From: an uncultured bacterium
GTDB taxonomy: Bacteria > Bacillota > Clostridia > Lachnospirales > Lachnospiraceae
Assembly: GCA_947381965.1 (NCBI GenBank)
Contig: CANCXX010000006.1
Span: forward strand, 1-64,000
Direction of reading: 5' to 3'
DNA: 64,000 nucleotides
The position numbers and the translations under genes are program-made. This document shows, piece by piece, positions 37,002-47,589 of this stretch. Under the pieces are notes generated by a model that was not told where the DNA came from, searched no databases, and was given only the letters and a program-made list of their open reading frames with translations. Numbering within the stretch: position 1 is the first letter of the stretch; every line of letters begins with the position of its first letter.

Positions 37002-38105
37002 CTAAGATTTTGACTTAAGGCAGCACACGCCAATATTCTGATTATCTTTAGGCTGCATCCATACATAGGCATCAGGGTCACTGACATTCACAAGAATTGT
37101 CCTGTTTCCTTTTTTATCCTTACTTTCACTTTGGTAAATCCATGACCCGTTATTTGCTTGCCCATTCCACTCTTCATATCTTCCGTCCACATAAATACTT
37201 GTCAGATAAAAGTCACCATGGATAAGCCCTGCCGAATAGCTGCCAATCATATTGGTGGTATATCTCTCATTTCCCTTCAAAAGAGACATATCATAGTCAA
37301 AATGCTCTGATCCCTCTCCATCCGGCAAGTCTTTTGCCCAGCTTCCAGTATACTGATGATAAGTATATAAATCATCCGCTCTGTCATCTGTCAGGTGCAT
37401 ATGATAATGAATCCATGTTCCATTTCCGCTTCTAACACCATTTTTCCAGTCACCATAATAATACTGGTTATCTGCATATACGGCAATTCCTTTCCCGTTG
37501 GGAGCTCCGCTGCCATCTGTTTCACCATAATAGTAAAAACTATTGGTTTTCCCAAGACTAAAAGACATTGCAATATAATGGTCCAGAAAAACAAGGTCAT
37601 CTAACGCTTTTTGATTATTATCCGCCCAGTATGCCATCATATCTTTAAGCTGTTCCTCTTTATGAAACTCTATTTTACTATAATCCTTTTTTACAGCTCT
37701 TTTGGCAGGAGTTGCCCCCGGCACGCCCCCAGCCTCTTCCTCTGTCTCCGGTTTGTTGTCCGTTTCACCTGCCTTAGGCTCCTGTGTTTTTAATGGTGTA
37801 GGACTGTTGGTTTCTTTGGGGACTTCCGTTGGACTTTCCTGTTCCTCTTCCTTGGTCACTACAGAGTCCGAATTTACAGGCTCCCTGGGGCCGGAAAGCT
37901 CGGATTCCTTGTTTTCGTCTGCATAGTCCATAATACTTTGCTGCAGACTGGCGGCTTTATCCGACTCTTTCTTTTTACCATTTAGCGCTAATGTAACAAC
38001 AAGAATTATAATAATCAGCACAAAAGGAATTACTGTTACCAGTATTCTTGCTTTTATCAGTCCAACACTTTCCTCTTCCTCATCTTCTTCAAAAGGCTTC
38101 TTCAT
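37002..38105 (-). CDS. Membrane-anchored MORN-repeat protein
   Basis: 367 residues. An acidic N terminus, one membrane segment (about residues 21-42), a Pro/Thr/Glu-rich linker, and an extracellular part with MORN-like repeats (YYGDWKNGVRSGNGTW, YTGSWAKDLPDGEGSEHF, GSYSAGLIHGDFY). MORN motifs often bind lipids or proteins. The ATG at 38105 follows GGGGG by seven bases. The function is unknown; it may be a surface protein. Confidence 0.75.
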   Translation of the reverse strand: MKKPFEEDEEEESVGLIKARILVTVIPFVLIIIILVVTLALNGKKKESDKAASLQQSIMDYADENKESELSGPREPVNSDSVVTKEEEQESPTEVPKETNSPTPLKTQEPKAGETDNKPETEEEAGGVPGATPAKRAVKKDYSKIEFHKEEQLKDMMAYWADNNQKALDDLVFLDHYIAMSFSLGKTNSFYYYGETDGSGAPNGKGIAVYADNQYYYGDWKNGVRSGNGTWIHYHMHLTDDRADDLYTYHQYTGSWAKDLPDGEGSEHFDYDMSLLKGNERYTTNMIGSYSAGLIHGDFYLTSIYVDGRYEEWNGQANNGSWIYQSESKDKKGNRTILVNVSDPDAYVWMQPKDNQNIGVCCLKSKS

Positions 38106-38241
38106 GTCCATCCCCCTGCATCTTTCTTTTTTTCTACTATAAACCAGACTTTTTAATTTCTGTAATAGAAATTATTAATAATTTCTTATTTTATTTGTGC
38201 AGGGATATTATCAACGTCTTTTCCCTGTGCAACTATAAATT

Positions 38242-38269
38242 TGTGCCGGAAAACAAATTTTCCGGCACA
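38242..38269 (-). terminator. Terminator-like hairpin after nfnB
   Basis: TGTGCCGGAAAA with TTTTCCGGCACA, loop of four, a perfect 12-bp stem, just after the nfnB stop. On the minus strand it is followed by AATTTATA rather than a clear T run, so termination is likely but not certain. Confidence 0.65.
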
Positions 38270-38275
38270 TTTCTA

Positions 38276-39661
38276 TCATTTATTCTTTAAATATTCATCA
38301 ATTCCTTTTGCACCTGCCCGTCCTGCTCCCATTGCAAGAATAACAGTCGCCGCTCCGGTAACAGCATCTCCTCCCGCATAAACTCCTTCTTTAGTAGTTT
38401 TTCCGAATTCCTCATCTGCAACAATACATTTCCATTTGTTCACTTCAAGACCCTTTGTTGTGGAAGAAATCAATGGGTTCGGTGATGTTCCCAAAGACAT
38501 AATAACAGTGTCAGCTTCTATTACAAATTCAGAACCTGGAACCTCTACAGGACGTCTTCTGCCGGAATCATCCGGTTCGCCAAGTTCCATGCGGATACAT
38601 TTCATACCACGCACCCATCCCTTCTCATCTGCCAAAATTTCAACAGGATTAGTTAGAAGGTCAAAAATAATTCCCTCTTCTTTTGCATGATGCACTTCCT
38701 CCACACGGGCAGGCAGTTCTTCTTCACTTCGCCTGTATACAATATGTACCTCTGCCCCAAGCCGGAGCGCTGTTCTTGCAGCATCCATTGCCACGTTTCC
38801 GCCGCCTACTACCGCAACTTTCTGTCCCCGCATAATTGGTGTATTGGAGCTTTCATCAAAGGCTTTCATCAAATTGCTTCTCGTCAGATATTCATTGGCT
38901 GAAAAAACACCATTCGCCTGTTCTCCAGGTATTCCCATAAACTTGGGAAGTCCTGCTCCAGAACCGATAAAGACAGCGTCAAATCCTTCTTCTCCCAGCA
39001 ATTCATCAATCGTTACAGACTTACCTACCACTACATTGGTTTCAATCTTTACCCCAAGGGATTTCACATTTTCAATTTCCTTTGCCACTACCCCTGATTT
39101 GGGCAGACGAAATTCAGGAATTCCATATACCAACACTCCACCAGGCTCATGAAGCGCTTCAAATATTGTCACCTCATATCCCATTTTGGCCAGATCGCCG
39201 GCACAGGTCAATCCTGCCGGGCCGGAACCAATCACAGCCACTTTCTTTCCATTCATTTTTTCTGCTCCCTGGGGCTTTATTCCTTTTTCTGCTGCCCAGT
39301 CAGCTACAAAACGTTCCAGCTTTCCAATGGAAACAGGCTCGCCCTTAATGCCTCTGATACATTTTCCTTCACACTGGCTTTCCTGGGGACATACCCGTCC
39401 GCATACAGCAGGAAGAGCCGAGGATTCGCTGATTACCTGATAAGCGCCTTCCACATCCCCTTCCTTTACTTTTTCAATAAATCCGGGAATGTTAATTGCA
39501 ACCGGACAACCTTTGATACACTGTGCATTTTTGCAATTAATACACCTTGCTGCCTCTTCCATGGCTTCTTCTTTATTATAGCCGAGGCAGACTTCCTCAA
39601 AATTTGCCGCCCGGACCTTTGCATCCTGTTCCCTTACAGGGACTTTCTTTAATACATCCAT
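38276..39661 (-). CDS. nfnB: NfnB, NADPH-binding subunit of ferredoxin-NADP transhydrogenase
   Basis: 461 residues, GltA/glutamate synthase small-chain-like. N-terminal Cys motifs CINCKNAQCIKGCP and CPQESQCEGKC bind iron-sulfur clusters; VAVIGSGPAGLTCAGDLAKMG binds FAD, and VAVVGGGNVAMDAARTALRL binds NAD(P). Placed with NfnA it forms NfnAB, which couples NADH and reduced ferredoxin to NADP+ reduction by electron bifurcation. It overlaps nfnA by one base (TAATG). A GltA-like name is also possible, but the neighbour makes NfnB more likely. Confidence 0.9.
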   Translation of the reverse strand: MDVLKKVPVREQDAKVRAANFEEVCLGYNKEEAMEEAARCINCKNAQCIKGCPVAINIPGFIEKVKEGDVEGAYQVISESSALPAVCGRVCPQESQCEGKCIRGIKGEPVSIGKLERFVADWAAEKGIKPQGAEKMNGKKVAVIGSGPAGLTCAGDLAKMGYEVTIFEALHEPGGVLVYGIPEFRLPKSGVVAKEIENVKSLGVKIETNVVVGKSVTIDELLGEEGFDAVFIGSGAGLPKFMGIPGEQANGVFSANEYLTRSNLMKAFDESSNTPIMRGQKVAVVGGGNVAMDAARTALRLGAEVHIVYRRSEEELPARVEEVHHAKEEGIIFDLLTNPVEILADEKGWVRGMKCIRMELGEPDDSGRRRPVEVPGSEFVIEADTVIMSLGTSPNPLISSTTKGLEVNKWKCIVADEEFGKTTKEGVYAGGDAVTGAATVILAMGAGRAGAKGIDEYLKNK

Positions 39662-40548
39662 TATTTGTCACCTCCGCAGTTTCCACATCCACCATGATGG
39701 GAATCTCCTTCTTTTGCTTTAAGAAATGCCCTTCCTTCCGCAGTCTTATAAATCTGCTGACGCTGCATCGCCTCGTCAAAGTCCACCTGATGCCCGTCAA
39801 ACTCAGGGCCGTCCACACAGGCAAACTTCACCTTCCCGCCTACTGTAACGCGGCATGCGCCGCACATGCCAGTTCCGTCCACCATAATAGGATTTAAACT
39901 GACAATCGTAGGAAGTGAAAGTTCTTTAGTAAGCTTACAGACAAACTTCATCATAATCATCGGTCCAATAGCAACGCATATGTCATAGTGTTTGCCTTCA
40001 TTTACAAGATCCGTAATTGTCTGGGTTACCATTCCGCTCCTGCCATAAGAGCCATCGTCTGTGGTTATGTAAAGGTTGCCTGCTACCCTTTTCATCTCTT
40101 CTTCCAGAATCAAAAAATCCTTGTTTTTTGCCCCCACAATTACATCTGCCTCTATCCCTTTTTCATGAAGCCATTTTACCTGTGGATACACTGGCGCTGT
40201 TCCCACACCGCCTGCGACAAACAGCATTTTTTTCTTCTTAAGCGTCTCCAGATCCTCTGAAACAAATTCTGAAGGACAGCCAAGGGGTCCCACAAAATCG
40301 CAAAAGGCATCTCCCTGTTGAAGTTCCGCCATCATCTGCGTTCCTGCCCCCACTATCTGAAACACAATGGCAACTGTTCCCTGCTCTCTGTCGTAATCAC
40401 AAATTGTGAGAGGGATTCTTTCTGAATCTTCTTTTGCTCTGACAATTACAAACTGACCTGGCAGACATGCCCTTGCCACACGTTTTGCCTCTACTACCAT
40501 GTAAAATATATTGGCAGCAAGCTCTTTTGCTTCTAAAATTTTGTACAT
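39661..40548 (-). CDS. nfnA: NfnA, NADH/ferredoxin subunit of ferredoxin-NADP transhydrogenase
   Basis: 295 residues, resembling the electron-transfer subunit of dihydroorotate dehydrogenase. RIPLTICDYD binds flavin, FVAGGVGTAPVYPQVKWL binds the nucleotide, and CGACRVTVGG with a further Cys at the C terminus fits a [2Fe-2S] cluster. It precedes nfnB. The ATG at 40548 follows AAAGGGATAAGTG; a GTG directly before is less likely. Confidence 0.9.
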   Translation of the reverse strand: MYKILEAKELAANIFYMVVEAKRVARACLPGQFVIVRAKEDSERIPLTICDYDREQGTVAIVFQIVGAGTQMMAELQQGDAFCDFVGPLGCPSEFVSEDLETLKKKKMLFVAGGVGTAPVYPQVKWLHEKGIEADVIVGAKNKDFLILEEEMKRVAGNLYITTDDGSYGRSGMVTQTITDLVNEGKHYDICVAIGPMIMMKFVCKLTKELSLPTIVSLNPIMVDGTGMCGACRVTVGGKVKFACVDGPEFDGHQVDFDEAMQRQQIYKTAEGRAFLKAKEGDSHHGGCGNCGGDK

Positions 40549-40637
40549 CACTTATCCCTTTCCTGTTTTTATATAATTATAATAAATGTCATAAACTCCC
40601 ATTATATATTACTTACTTTCTATCCCGTGGAGAAAAA

Positions 40638-42131
40638 CTATTGCAGGGAAATAAGCCCCATCTGTCCGTTTTCATCATAAACCAGGCGGTTTGGCGCCCC
40701 TGTATACACTTCCACGACATAAAGACGCTCCGTCCTGGCCCGGTTACCGTTATTATCCTCCACATACTCATTCAAAACATAATAATATCCTAAATTGGGG
40801 ATTTCCACAATAGAATCAAAGTCAAAAACATATTTTCCCATAACTCCAATAGAATGTCCCTGTAAATCTGTAAGTACTTTTCGGTTGTAAAGCGCATGTA
40901 CCACATTATTAATCGCCTTCTCCACTGTAATATCTGTTTCCAGTGCCAAGTCAAAGCTTCTGCTTACCACTTCACTGGATACACCTTCATCGGAAATGGT
41001 TACAAATTTAAAATTTGACTTTCCAAGCGGCATTGGAATAGGACCTGTATATTTCATACTATAAACACTGGGATTCGTTCCGTCTGAAGTATAATAAACC
41101 GTCCCCATTTGTGGAACTGAAACTTCAATCATTGTAGGAACACGGTAATCCCCGCTGCTTAAGGATAATTTGGGTGGGTCAGGTTCCATTAAGTTTATTA
41201 TATACCAGTTTCTGGCTATCTCGCTCCGTATCCCATATTCGTTTTCAAATACTGCAGTAACCTGATAAGACCCGGATTCCAAAAAAATGGGAGCCTTATA
41301 TATCATACTCCTTTCATCCGGTTCACTGCCATCTAGTGTATAATAAATTGTGCCTGTGGCATTAGCGCCAAGCTTTAAGGTAATTACTTCATCATAACTT
41401 CCTGACGGATAACCAAATTCCGGTTCCTTTGCCATATACTTTTGAAACTGATTGACAATCCCCTCTTCATCGCAGGCCTCTAAAAGCGTATTAATCTCCT
41501 CATATCGTTTTTCCTCATCATAAATTGCAATCAGGTTTTCATATGCTTTTTCCTTTTCCTCATACTCAAGATGTCCTTTTTCCAACAATTCCATCAATAC
41601 AGAAGCAGCCTTTTGTTTTTGCCCCATTCTATATAAATAACTGGACTCCAAAAGAAAAATATCTGCTGAATCTGCTTTTAATTCCTTTGCCTTTTCCAAA
41701 TACTCCACTGCCTTTTCATAATTCTGCACCCCGGCATACTCCCTGGCCTGCTCTAACTGGTAACTGGCGGAATACTTGTGATACATTTGCACTGAAACGA
41801 AAGCCGCGGTCACCAAAACTGCGGTAAATGTTATCAGGCTTACCAACAGCCTGTTTTTCCCAGGCTCATCCCAAGAGAAATTCTCCTTTTGCTTCTTAAC
41901 CTTTTTTTCTTTCGATTCTTCTTTTTTTGCGGGCGCATGTTCCCTGTTCTGGCTTTCGTTTTTTTCAGGCAGGCTGCTTCCTTCTATTTCCTCTGCAACC
42001 GTAGACAAAGTTTCCGTTATGCTGTTTTCAATTTCCGGTTCAAAGTCCGGCACCATACGGATTTCCATCCCGCATTTTTCACAATAAAGATTGCCCTCCA
42101 ATATTTCACATCCGCAATCGGGACACTTCAT
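40638..42131 (-). CDS. Zinc-ribbon/TPR membrane protein with chitobiase-like repeats
   Basis: 497 residues. A zinc ribbon (Cys 3, 6, 17 and 20) opens the protein, then a charged linker, a membrane segment (about residues 94-115), tetratricopeptide repeats (about 125-225: NYEKAVEYLEKAKELK) and two repeats with YYTLDGSEPDE and YYTSDGTNPS, the loop typical of a chitobiase C-terminal domain. The last part is unassigned. The ATG at 42131 follows GGGAGG. The function is unknown. Confidence 0.75.
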   Translation of the reverse strand: MKCPDCGCEILEGNLYCEKCGMEIRMVPDFEPEIENSITETLSTVAEEIEGSSLPEKNESQNREHAPAKKEESKEKKVKKQKENFSWDEPGKNRLLVSLITFTAVLVTAAFVSVQMYHKYSASYQLEQAREYAGVQNYEKAVEYLEKAKELKADSADIFLLESSYLYRMGQKQKAASVLMELLEKGHLEYEEKEKAYENLIAIYDEEKRYEEINTLLEACDEEGIVNQFQKYMAKEPEFGYPSGSYDEVITLKLGANATGTIYYTLDGSEPDERSMIYKAPIFLESGSYQVTAVFENEYGIRSEIARNWYIINLMEPDPPKLSLSSGDYRVPTMIEVSVPQMGTVYYTSDGTNPSVYSMKYTGPIPMPLGKSNFKFVTISDEGVSSEVVSRSFDLALETDITVEKAINNVVHALYNRKVLTDLQGHSIGVMGKYVFDFDSIVEIPNLGYYYVLNEYVEDNNGNRARTERLYVVEVYTGAPNRLVYDENGQMGLISLQ

Positions 42132-42171
42132 ACCGGCCTCCCTTCCTGCCGTAGCATAAAATCCGGAAGTC

Positions 42172-43020
42172 CTATAAGGACTGTAATCCAACTGTTTCTA
42201 CGCAATTATGCAAAAGCATGGCAATTGTCATAGGGCCAACGCCTCCGGGAACAGGCGTAATAGCGCTGCAGAGAGGCTCTACATTGCCAAAATCCACATC
42301 ACCACACAGCTTATTATTTTCATCTCTGTTAATTCCCACATCAATAACCACTGCACCTTCCTTTATATATTCTTTTGTAATCATCTTCCTCTTTCCTACC
42401 GCCACAATCAGAATATCTGCCCTGCGGGTCACTTCCTTTAAATTTTTTGTCCGTGAATGGGCAATTGTCACTGTGGCATTTTCTTTAAGAAGCAGTAGGG
42501 ACATAGGCTTTCCAACAATATTGCTTCTGCCAAGCACAACACATTCTTTTCCTTCTATTTGGATACCGCTTCTTTTAAGCAGCTGAATAATTCCTGCAGG
42601 TGTACAGGATACAAAGCCTGGCTGTCCAATACATAATGCCCCCACGTTTTGGGGATGGAAACCATCCACATCCTTAGCGGGATCAATTGATTTTATCACC
42701 GCATCCTCATCTATATGGGCAGGCAGTGGAAGCTGCACTAAAATCCCATTTACTTCCTTTTTATCATTCAGCTCTTTTATCAGATCCAAAAGCTCCTGCT
42801 GGGAAATCCCACCAGACAGTTCATATGACAAAGAACGGATTCCTATGTATTCACAGCCTTTCTTTTTATTTCTGACATAAACGCCGGAAGCCGGATCATC
42901 CCCTACCTGTATAACCGCCAGTGTTATCATAATTCCCTTCTTCTTAAGTTCCTCCACTTTTTCTTTCAGTTCATCTTTTATCTGAAGTGAAATCTTTTTC
43001 CCATCAATAATCACTGCCAT
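42172..43020 (-). CDS. folD: Methylenetetrahydrofolate dehydrogenase/cyclohydrolase FolD
   Basis: 282 residues, bifunctional in C1 metabolism. YVRNKKKGCEYIGI carries the active-site Lys; ILVQLPLP, KDVDGFHPQNVG and VVLGRSNIVGKPM are family motifs. The ATG at 43020 (MAVIIDGKK) follows AAAGGATGG. It overlaps nothing and follows fhs by 16 bases: the fhs-folD pair oxidises or reduces formyl groups carried by THF. Confidence 0.95.
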   Translation of the reverse strand: MAVIIDGKKISLQIKDELKEKVEELKKKGIMITLAVIQVGDDPASGVYVRNKKKGCEYIGIRSLSYELSGGISQQELLDLIKELNDKKEVNGILVQLPLPAHIDEDAVIKSIDPAKDVDGFHPQNVGALCIGQPGFVSCTPAGIIQLLKRSGIQIEGKECVVLGRSNIVGKPMSLLLLKENATVTIAHSRTKNLKEVTRRADILIVAVGKRKMITKEYIKEGAVVIDVGINRDENNKLCGDVDFGNVEPLCSAITPVPGGVGPMTIAMLLHNCVETVGLQSL

Positions 43021-43036
43021 ATACTTTCCATCCTTT

Positions 43037-44707
43037 CTAAAACAGTCCGGTGATAGCGCCTTCTTCATTCACATCAATGGAAAATGCTGCCGGACATTTG
43101 GGCAGTCCAGGCATGGTCATAACTTCCCCGGTAAGCGCCACCACAAAACCGGCTCCTGCTAATACATAAGCTTCTCTTACGTTAATCTTAAAATCCCTGG
43201 GACGCCCTAAAAGCGCCGGGTTATCAGAAAGTGAATACTGGGTCTTTGCCATACAGACAGGCATCCTTCCATACCCCAGCTCTTCCAGCTTTTGCAGCTG
43301 CTTTTCTGCCTGAGAAGAAAAGTTAACCCCTAAAGCGCCATAAATTTCCTTTGATACAATTTCAATTTTTTCCTTCAGGCTCCTGTTGTCTTCATACAAA
43401 AGCTTAAAATTTCCTTCCTTTTCTTCCAGTGTCTGCAAAACCTTCTCGGCTAATTGCAGGCCACCTTCTCCACCCTTTTCCCAAACCTTTGAAATAGCCA
43501 GATCACATCCGCGTTTCTGGCAGAACTCTTTTACAAAGGCAATTTCCGCCTGGGTATCTGTTACAAAACTGTTTAATGCAACTACCACGGGAACTTTGTA
43601 CTTCATTAGATTTTCCATGTGCTTTTCCAGATTGGCAATTCCCTTTTCCAGAGCTTTGAGATTTTCATCCCCTAAAGCCGTTTTGGGAACACCGCCATTA
43701 TATTTCAACGCCCGTATAGTTGCCACAAGCACTGCTACATCAGGCTTAAGCCCTGCCGACCTGCACTTAATGTCAAAAAACTTTTCAGCGCCTAAATCTG
43801 CGCCAAACCCTGCCTCCGTAACCACATAATCCGCCATTTTCAGCGCTGCCTTCGTAGCTCTTACAGAATTGCAGCCATGGGCAATATTGGCAAAGGGACC
43901 TCCATGCACAAGCGCAGGCGTATGCTCCAGCGTCTGGATCAAATTCGGCTTCATGGCGTCCTTAAGCAAAGCTGCCATTGCTCCCACTGCCTGCAGATCC
44001 TGAGCGGTAACCGGTTTTCCCTGGTAATTGTAAGCAACCACCATACGTCCCAGTCTTTCCTTCAAATCCTTCATATTCTCTGAAAGACAAAGCACCGCCA
44101 TAATTTCTGATGCAACGGTAATGACAAAATGATCCTCCCGTACAGTTCCATCCATTTTTGACCCCAATCCTACCACTACATTGCGCAGGACTCTGTCATT
44201 CATATCCATACACCTTTTCCATACCACCGAACGGGTGTCTATCCCCAGTTCATTTCCCTGCTGAATATGATTATCCAAAAGGGCTGCTAACAGATTATTC
44301 GCAGATGTAATTGCATGAAAGTCACCTGTAAAATGAAGATTTAAATCTTCCATGGGAACCACCTGGGCATAACCGCCTCCTGCGGCTCCTCCCTTAATCC
44401 CAAAGCATGGACCAAGAGAAGGTTCCCTTAAAGCAATTACCGCCCTCTTTCCAAGTATTCCCAAAGCCTGTCCCAGCCCAATACTTGTAGTCGTTTTTCC
44501 TTCACCTGCAGGCGTAGGATTAATGGCTGTCATCAAAATTAATTTTCCATCCCGGCTGCCTGAAATTTTTTCTAAATATTCATCGGAAATTTTAGCTTTG
44601 TATTTTCCGTATAGCTCCAGTTCATCCGGGGAAATCTGAAGTTTTGCTGCAATCTCTGTAATCGGTAAAAGTTCTGCTTCCTGTGCAATCTGAATATCCG
44701 TTTTCAT
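43037..44707 (-). CDS. fhs: Formate-tetrahydrofolate ligase
   Basis: A 556-residue ATP-dependent enzyme that forms 10-formyl-THF from formate. The motifs [39 protein letters not shown] and [12 protein letters not shown] are characteristic. It follows ftsK by two bases, and folD follows. Use in purine and one-carbon metabolism is certain; a role in acetogenesis is only inferred. Confidence 0.96.
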   Translation of the reverse strand: MKTDIQIAQEAELLPITEIAAKLQISPDELELYGKYKAKISDEYLEKISGSRDGKLILMTAINPTPAGEGKTTTSIGLGQALGILGKRAVIALREPSLGPCFGIKGGAAGGGYAQVVPMEDLNLHFTGDFHAITSANNLLAALLDNHIQQGNELGIDTRSVVWKRCMDMNDRVLRNVVVGLGSKMDGTVREDHFVITVASEIMAVLCLSENMKDLKERLGRMVVAYNYQGKPVTAQDLQAVGAMAALLKDAMKPNLIQTLEHTPALVHGGPFANIAHGCNSVRATKAALKMADYVVTEAGFGADLGAEKFFDIKCRSAGLKPDVAVLVATIRALKYNGGVPKTALGDENLKALEKGIANLEKHMENLMKYKVPVVVALNSFVTDTQAEIAFVKEFCQKRGCDLAISKVWEKGGEGGLQLAEKVLQTLEEKEGNFKLLYEDNRSLKEKIEIVSKEIYGALGVNFSSQAEKQLQKLEELGYGRMPVCMAKTQYSLSDNPALLGRPRDFKINVREAYVLAGAGFVVALTGEVMTMPGLPKCPAAFSIDVNEEGAITGLF

Positions 44708-44709
44708 TA

Positions 44710-47475
44710 TCACATCCCCATTTCTTCTATGTATTGTTCAAACTGTTCCTGACTCATTAATACTTTCCGGGGTTTTGTACCTTCCTCTTCCCCAACAACT
44801 CCTGCATCACAAAGCTGGTCCATAATCCTTGCCGCCCTGTTAAATCCAATTTTAAACACACGCTGAAGCATACCTATAGAAGCCTTATCTTTTTCAATAA
44901 TAAATTTTGCCGCTTCTATAAAATATTGGTCACGTTCCGTTCCATCCGTTCCTGCCCCACCGCCTGCAACGCTGCCAATCGTGGTTATTTTTTCCTGAAT
45001 ATCTGAATCATAAATATTCCCCAATGTCTGGTTCTTCAAAAATTCAACCACATCTGACACCTCGTTATCCGAAACAAAGGCCCCCTGCACCCTGGCTGGT
45101 TTGTTGTACCCCTGGGGGTAAAAAAGCATATCACCTTTTCCAAGCAGTTTTTCTGCTCCATTCATGTCAAGTATGGTGCGGGAATCCACTCCGCTGGATA
45201 CGCTAAAAGCTGCACGGCTTGGCATGTTTGCCTTAATTAATCCCGTAATAACATCCACAGAAGGACGCTGTGTAGCAATAATCAGATGAATACCTGCTGC
45301 TCTGGCAAGCTGGGCTAAACGACAGATGGACTCCTCCACCTCCCCCGGACAGACCATCATAAGGTCCGCAAGCTCGTCTACAATAATAACAATCTGGGGC
45401 AGCTTTGCCAGTCCTTCGGCATTCCCTTTTTCTTTCATGTCCTCTACTTTTTTATTGTATCCTTTTAAATCCCTTACATTGAAATCCGCAAATTTCTGGT
45501 ATCTGTCTGTCATCTCCGCCACTCCCCACTGCAGCGCTGCAGATGCCTTTTTAGGATCTGTCACAACAGGAATCAAAAGGTGGGGAATTCCATTATACAC
45601 ACTAAGCTCAACCACCTTAGGATCTACCATAATAAGTTTCACATCCTCCGGATGGGCTTTGTACAAAATACTCATAATCAAAGTGTTTATACAGACCGAT
45701 TTTCCGGAACCTGTAGCTCCGGCAATCAGCATATGAGGCATTTTGGCAATATCGGCAACCACTACTTTTCCGCCAATGTCTTTTCCTACCGCAAAGGCAA
45801 GATTAGACGGAAATTCTTTAAAATCCTTACTTTCCAAAAGATCCCGCAGTGCCACCATCATGTTTTCTTTATTGGGAACCTCAATTCCTACGGCAGCCTT
45901 GCCTGGAATTGGCGCTTCTATCCTTATATCCGTTGCCGCCAGATTCAGTTTAATGTCATCCGCCAGTCCCACAATCTTGCTTACCTTCACCCCCTGTTCC
46001 GGCTGCAGTTCAAACCGGGTAACGGAAGGCCCCTGGCTGATATCTGTTATCAATACCCGCACACCAAAGGTCTGCAGAGTCTGCTGAAGCTTCTGGGCTG
46101 TCTCCTTAAGCTCACGGGAGGAATCCCCTCCTCCTTTCCCTTTCCCTTTTGCCAGCTTGCTGATAGGTGGAAATATGTATTTTTTTGGGACACAGGGTTT
46201 AGGTGAAGGGGTCGCTGCATCTATGGCCTGCCCATTTCTGCTGCTTTCTTCCTTTACTGCTGCCACAGGCTTCTCCAAAGAGCCGGGTAAGGAAATCTCT
46301 TCATCCATTTCCGCTTCTTCTCCAAACACCTCCTGAAAACCATCTGTTTCCTGATAAGATTCGTCCTCTTCCTCCTGTCTTTCATCTATTTCTGATTCCC
46401 TATATACGTCCAAATCACTTTCCGGCTCCATTTGATCCAGAAGATTGGTAATTTCAGAAAGTTCATCGCCGCTTATAAGGCTTTCATCCTCATACGCGCC
46501 ATTTATTCTAATTTCGTCAAGAGAAAAACTATCTTCCGGTTCTTTATATACCGCCTCCTCTTCCGTCTTGGTATCTGTCTCTAACTGTTCTTCAAAATCT
46601 TCAAGATTGATTTCGTGCAGGTCATCCCGTTCTCTGCTGCCAGCTTCAGTTCTGTCTGAAAGTGAAGTATCAATCATAACACCTGAGACTTTTTTGTCCA
46701 TGCGCAGGATTTTTTCATTTTCCCTCTCTTCCGCCCTAAGACGCCTTTCCTCTTCCCTGCGGCGTCTTATCTCCTCCTGTTCTTCTCTTCTTTCTCTTGC
46801 CCGCTCTCTTCTGTAAGCCGCATCCTCCCTGGAACGTTCATAAACTTTCCGACTGCTGGATTTTACCCCCGACATAAACGATTTTTCTGTTAAAATCACA
46901 GCTGAAATTATGGCTGCCACCAAAATCAGCAGTATGGTACCTGTCATTCCCAGAAAATGGTGACAGAGGTAAGCAAAGGTGCCGCCAATCACTCCGCCAC
47001 CTCCATGTCCACTGCTGCATCTTTCATATATTTCTCCTATCTGATAACTTTCTGCTGCCTCCGGCGCCCCGGTAAAGAGATCGCATATAATTCCAATTAT
47101 CAAAAAAAGCATAACTCCGGCAGCTATTTTGCGGGCAGCAATGGCATTTCCACTGTTTACCATTCCAAATGCAATCATCAAAAATAAAACCAGCGGCATT
47201 ACATATGCTGTCAAACCAAAAATCCCAAACATCACATCACTGATAGTATTTCCCATTACTCCCGCTATACCAAAATTACATAAAAACAGAAAAATCGCTA
47301 TAGCAAACAGAATAATCAACAAAATCTCATTTCTGATCGCCACATCCATGGGCTCACTTTTTTTATTATAATTGCGTGAACCGGATGTATTTGCTTTATT
47401 TGTCCTGCTGCCGGAACTTTTTTTTCTGCTTCCAGAACTACTCCTTCCAGTTCCGCTTTTCTTCGTCTGTGCCAT
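44710..47475 (-). CDS. ftsK: DNA translocase FtsK/SpoIIIE
   Basis: A 921-residue hexameric DNA pump. Four membrane segments (about residues 48-200), a long charged linker rich in Arg and Glu, then the motor domain with Walker [17 protein letters not shown] and [11 protein letters not shown], and a C-terminal gamma winged-helix domain ([20 protein letters not shown]). The order next to tepA parallels Bacillus spoIIIE. A promoter lies at 47524-47552. Confidence 0.95.
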   Translation of the reverse strand: MAQTKKSGTGRSSSGSRKKSSGSRTNKANTSGSRNYNKKSEPMDVAIRNEILLIILFAIAIFLFLCNFGIAGVMGNTISDVMFGIFGLTAYVMPLVLFLMIAFGMVNSGNAIAARKIAAGVMLFLIIGIICDLFTGAPEAAESYQIGEIYERCSSGHGGGGVIGGTFAYLCHHFLGMTGTILLILVAAIISAVILTEKSFMSGVKSSSRKVYERSREDAAYRRERARERREEQEEIRRRREEERRLRAEERENEKILRMDKKVSGVMIDTSLSDRTEAGSRERDDLHEINLEDFEEQLETDTKTEEEAVYKEPEDSFSLDEIRINGAYEDESLISGDELSEITNLLDQMEPESDLDVYRESEIDERQEEEDESYQETDGFQEVFGEEAEMDEEISLPGSLEKPVAAVKEESSRNGQAIDAATPSPKPCVPKKYIFPPISKLAKGKGKGGGDSSRELKETAQKLQQTLQTFGVRVLITDISQGPSVTRFELQPEQGVKVSKIVGLADDIKLNLAATDIRIEAPIPGKAAVGIEVPNKENMMVALRDLLESKDFKEFPSNLAFAVGKDIGGKVVVADIAKMPHMLIAGATGSGKSVCINTLIMSILYKAHPEDVKLIMVDPKVVELSVYNGIPHLLIPVVTDPKKASAALQWGVAEMTDRYQKFADFNVRDLKGYNKKVEDMKEKGNAEGLAKLPQIVIIVDELADLMMVCPGEVEESICRLAQLARAAGIHLIIATQRPSVDVITGLIKANMPSRAAFSVSSGVDSRTILDMNGAEKLLGKGDMLFYPQGYNKPARVQGAFVSDNEVSDVVEFLKNQTLGNIYDSDIQEKITTIGSVAGGGAGTDGTERDQYFIEAAKFIIEKDKASIGMLQRVFKIGFNRAARIMDQLCDAGVVGEEEGTKPRKVLMSQEQFEQYIEEMGM

Positions 47476-47523
47476 ACTTAAAAACCCCTTTTGTATCTTC
47501 CTGATACGTACATAATCTTATAT

Positions 47524-47552
47524 AGTATAGCATCTTCTCCAAACCTTGTCAT
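47524..47552 (-). promoter_or_regulatory. Sigma-A promoter of ftsK
   Basis: ATGACA (-35, one mismatch), 17-base spacer, TATACT (-10) on the minus strand; the predicted start is about 40 bases before ftsK. Confidence 0.6.
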
Positions 47553-47589
47553 CAACAAACGATATTTCGTCTTCAAATAATTTTATCCA

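Noticed and set aside
38195-38232. Hairpin ahead of the MORN gene
   Set aside because: TTGTGCAGGGA with TCCCTGTGCAA has two mismatches and a long loop; too weak to call.
45580-46206. Long plus-strand frame opposite ftsK
   Set aside because: Mirror of a coding region with FtsK motifs; low-complexity composition and no ribosome site of its own.
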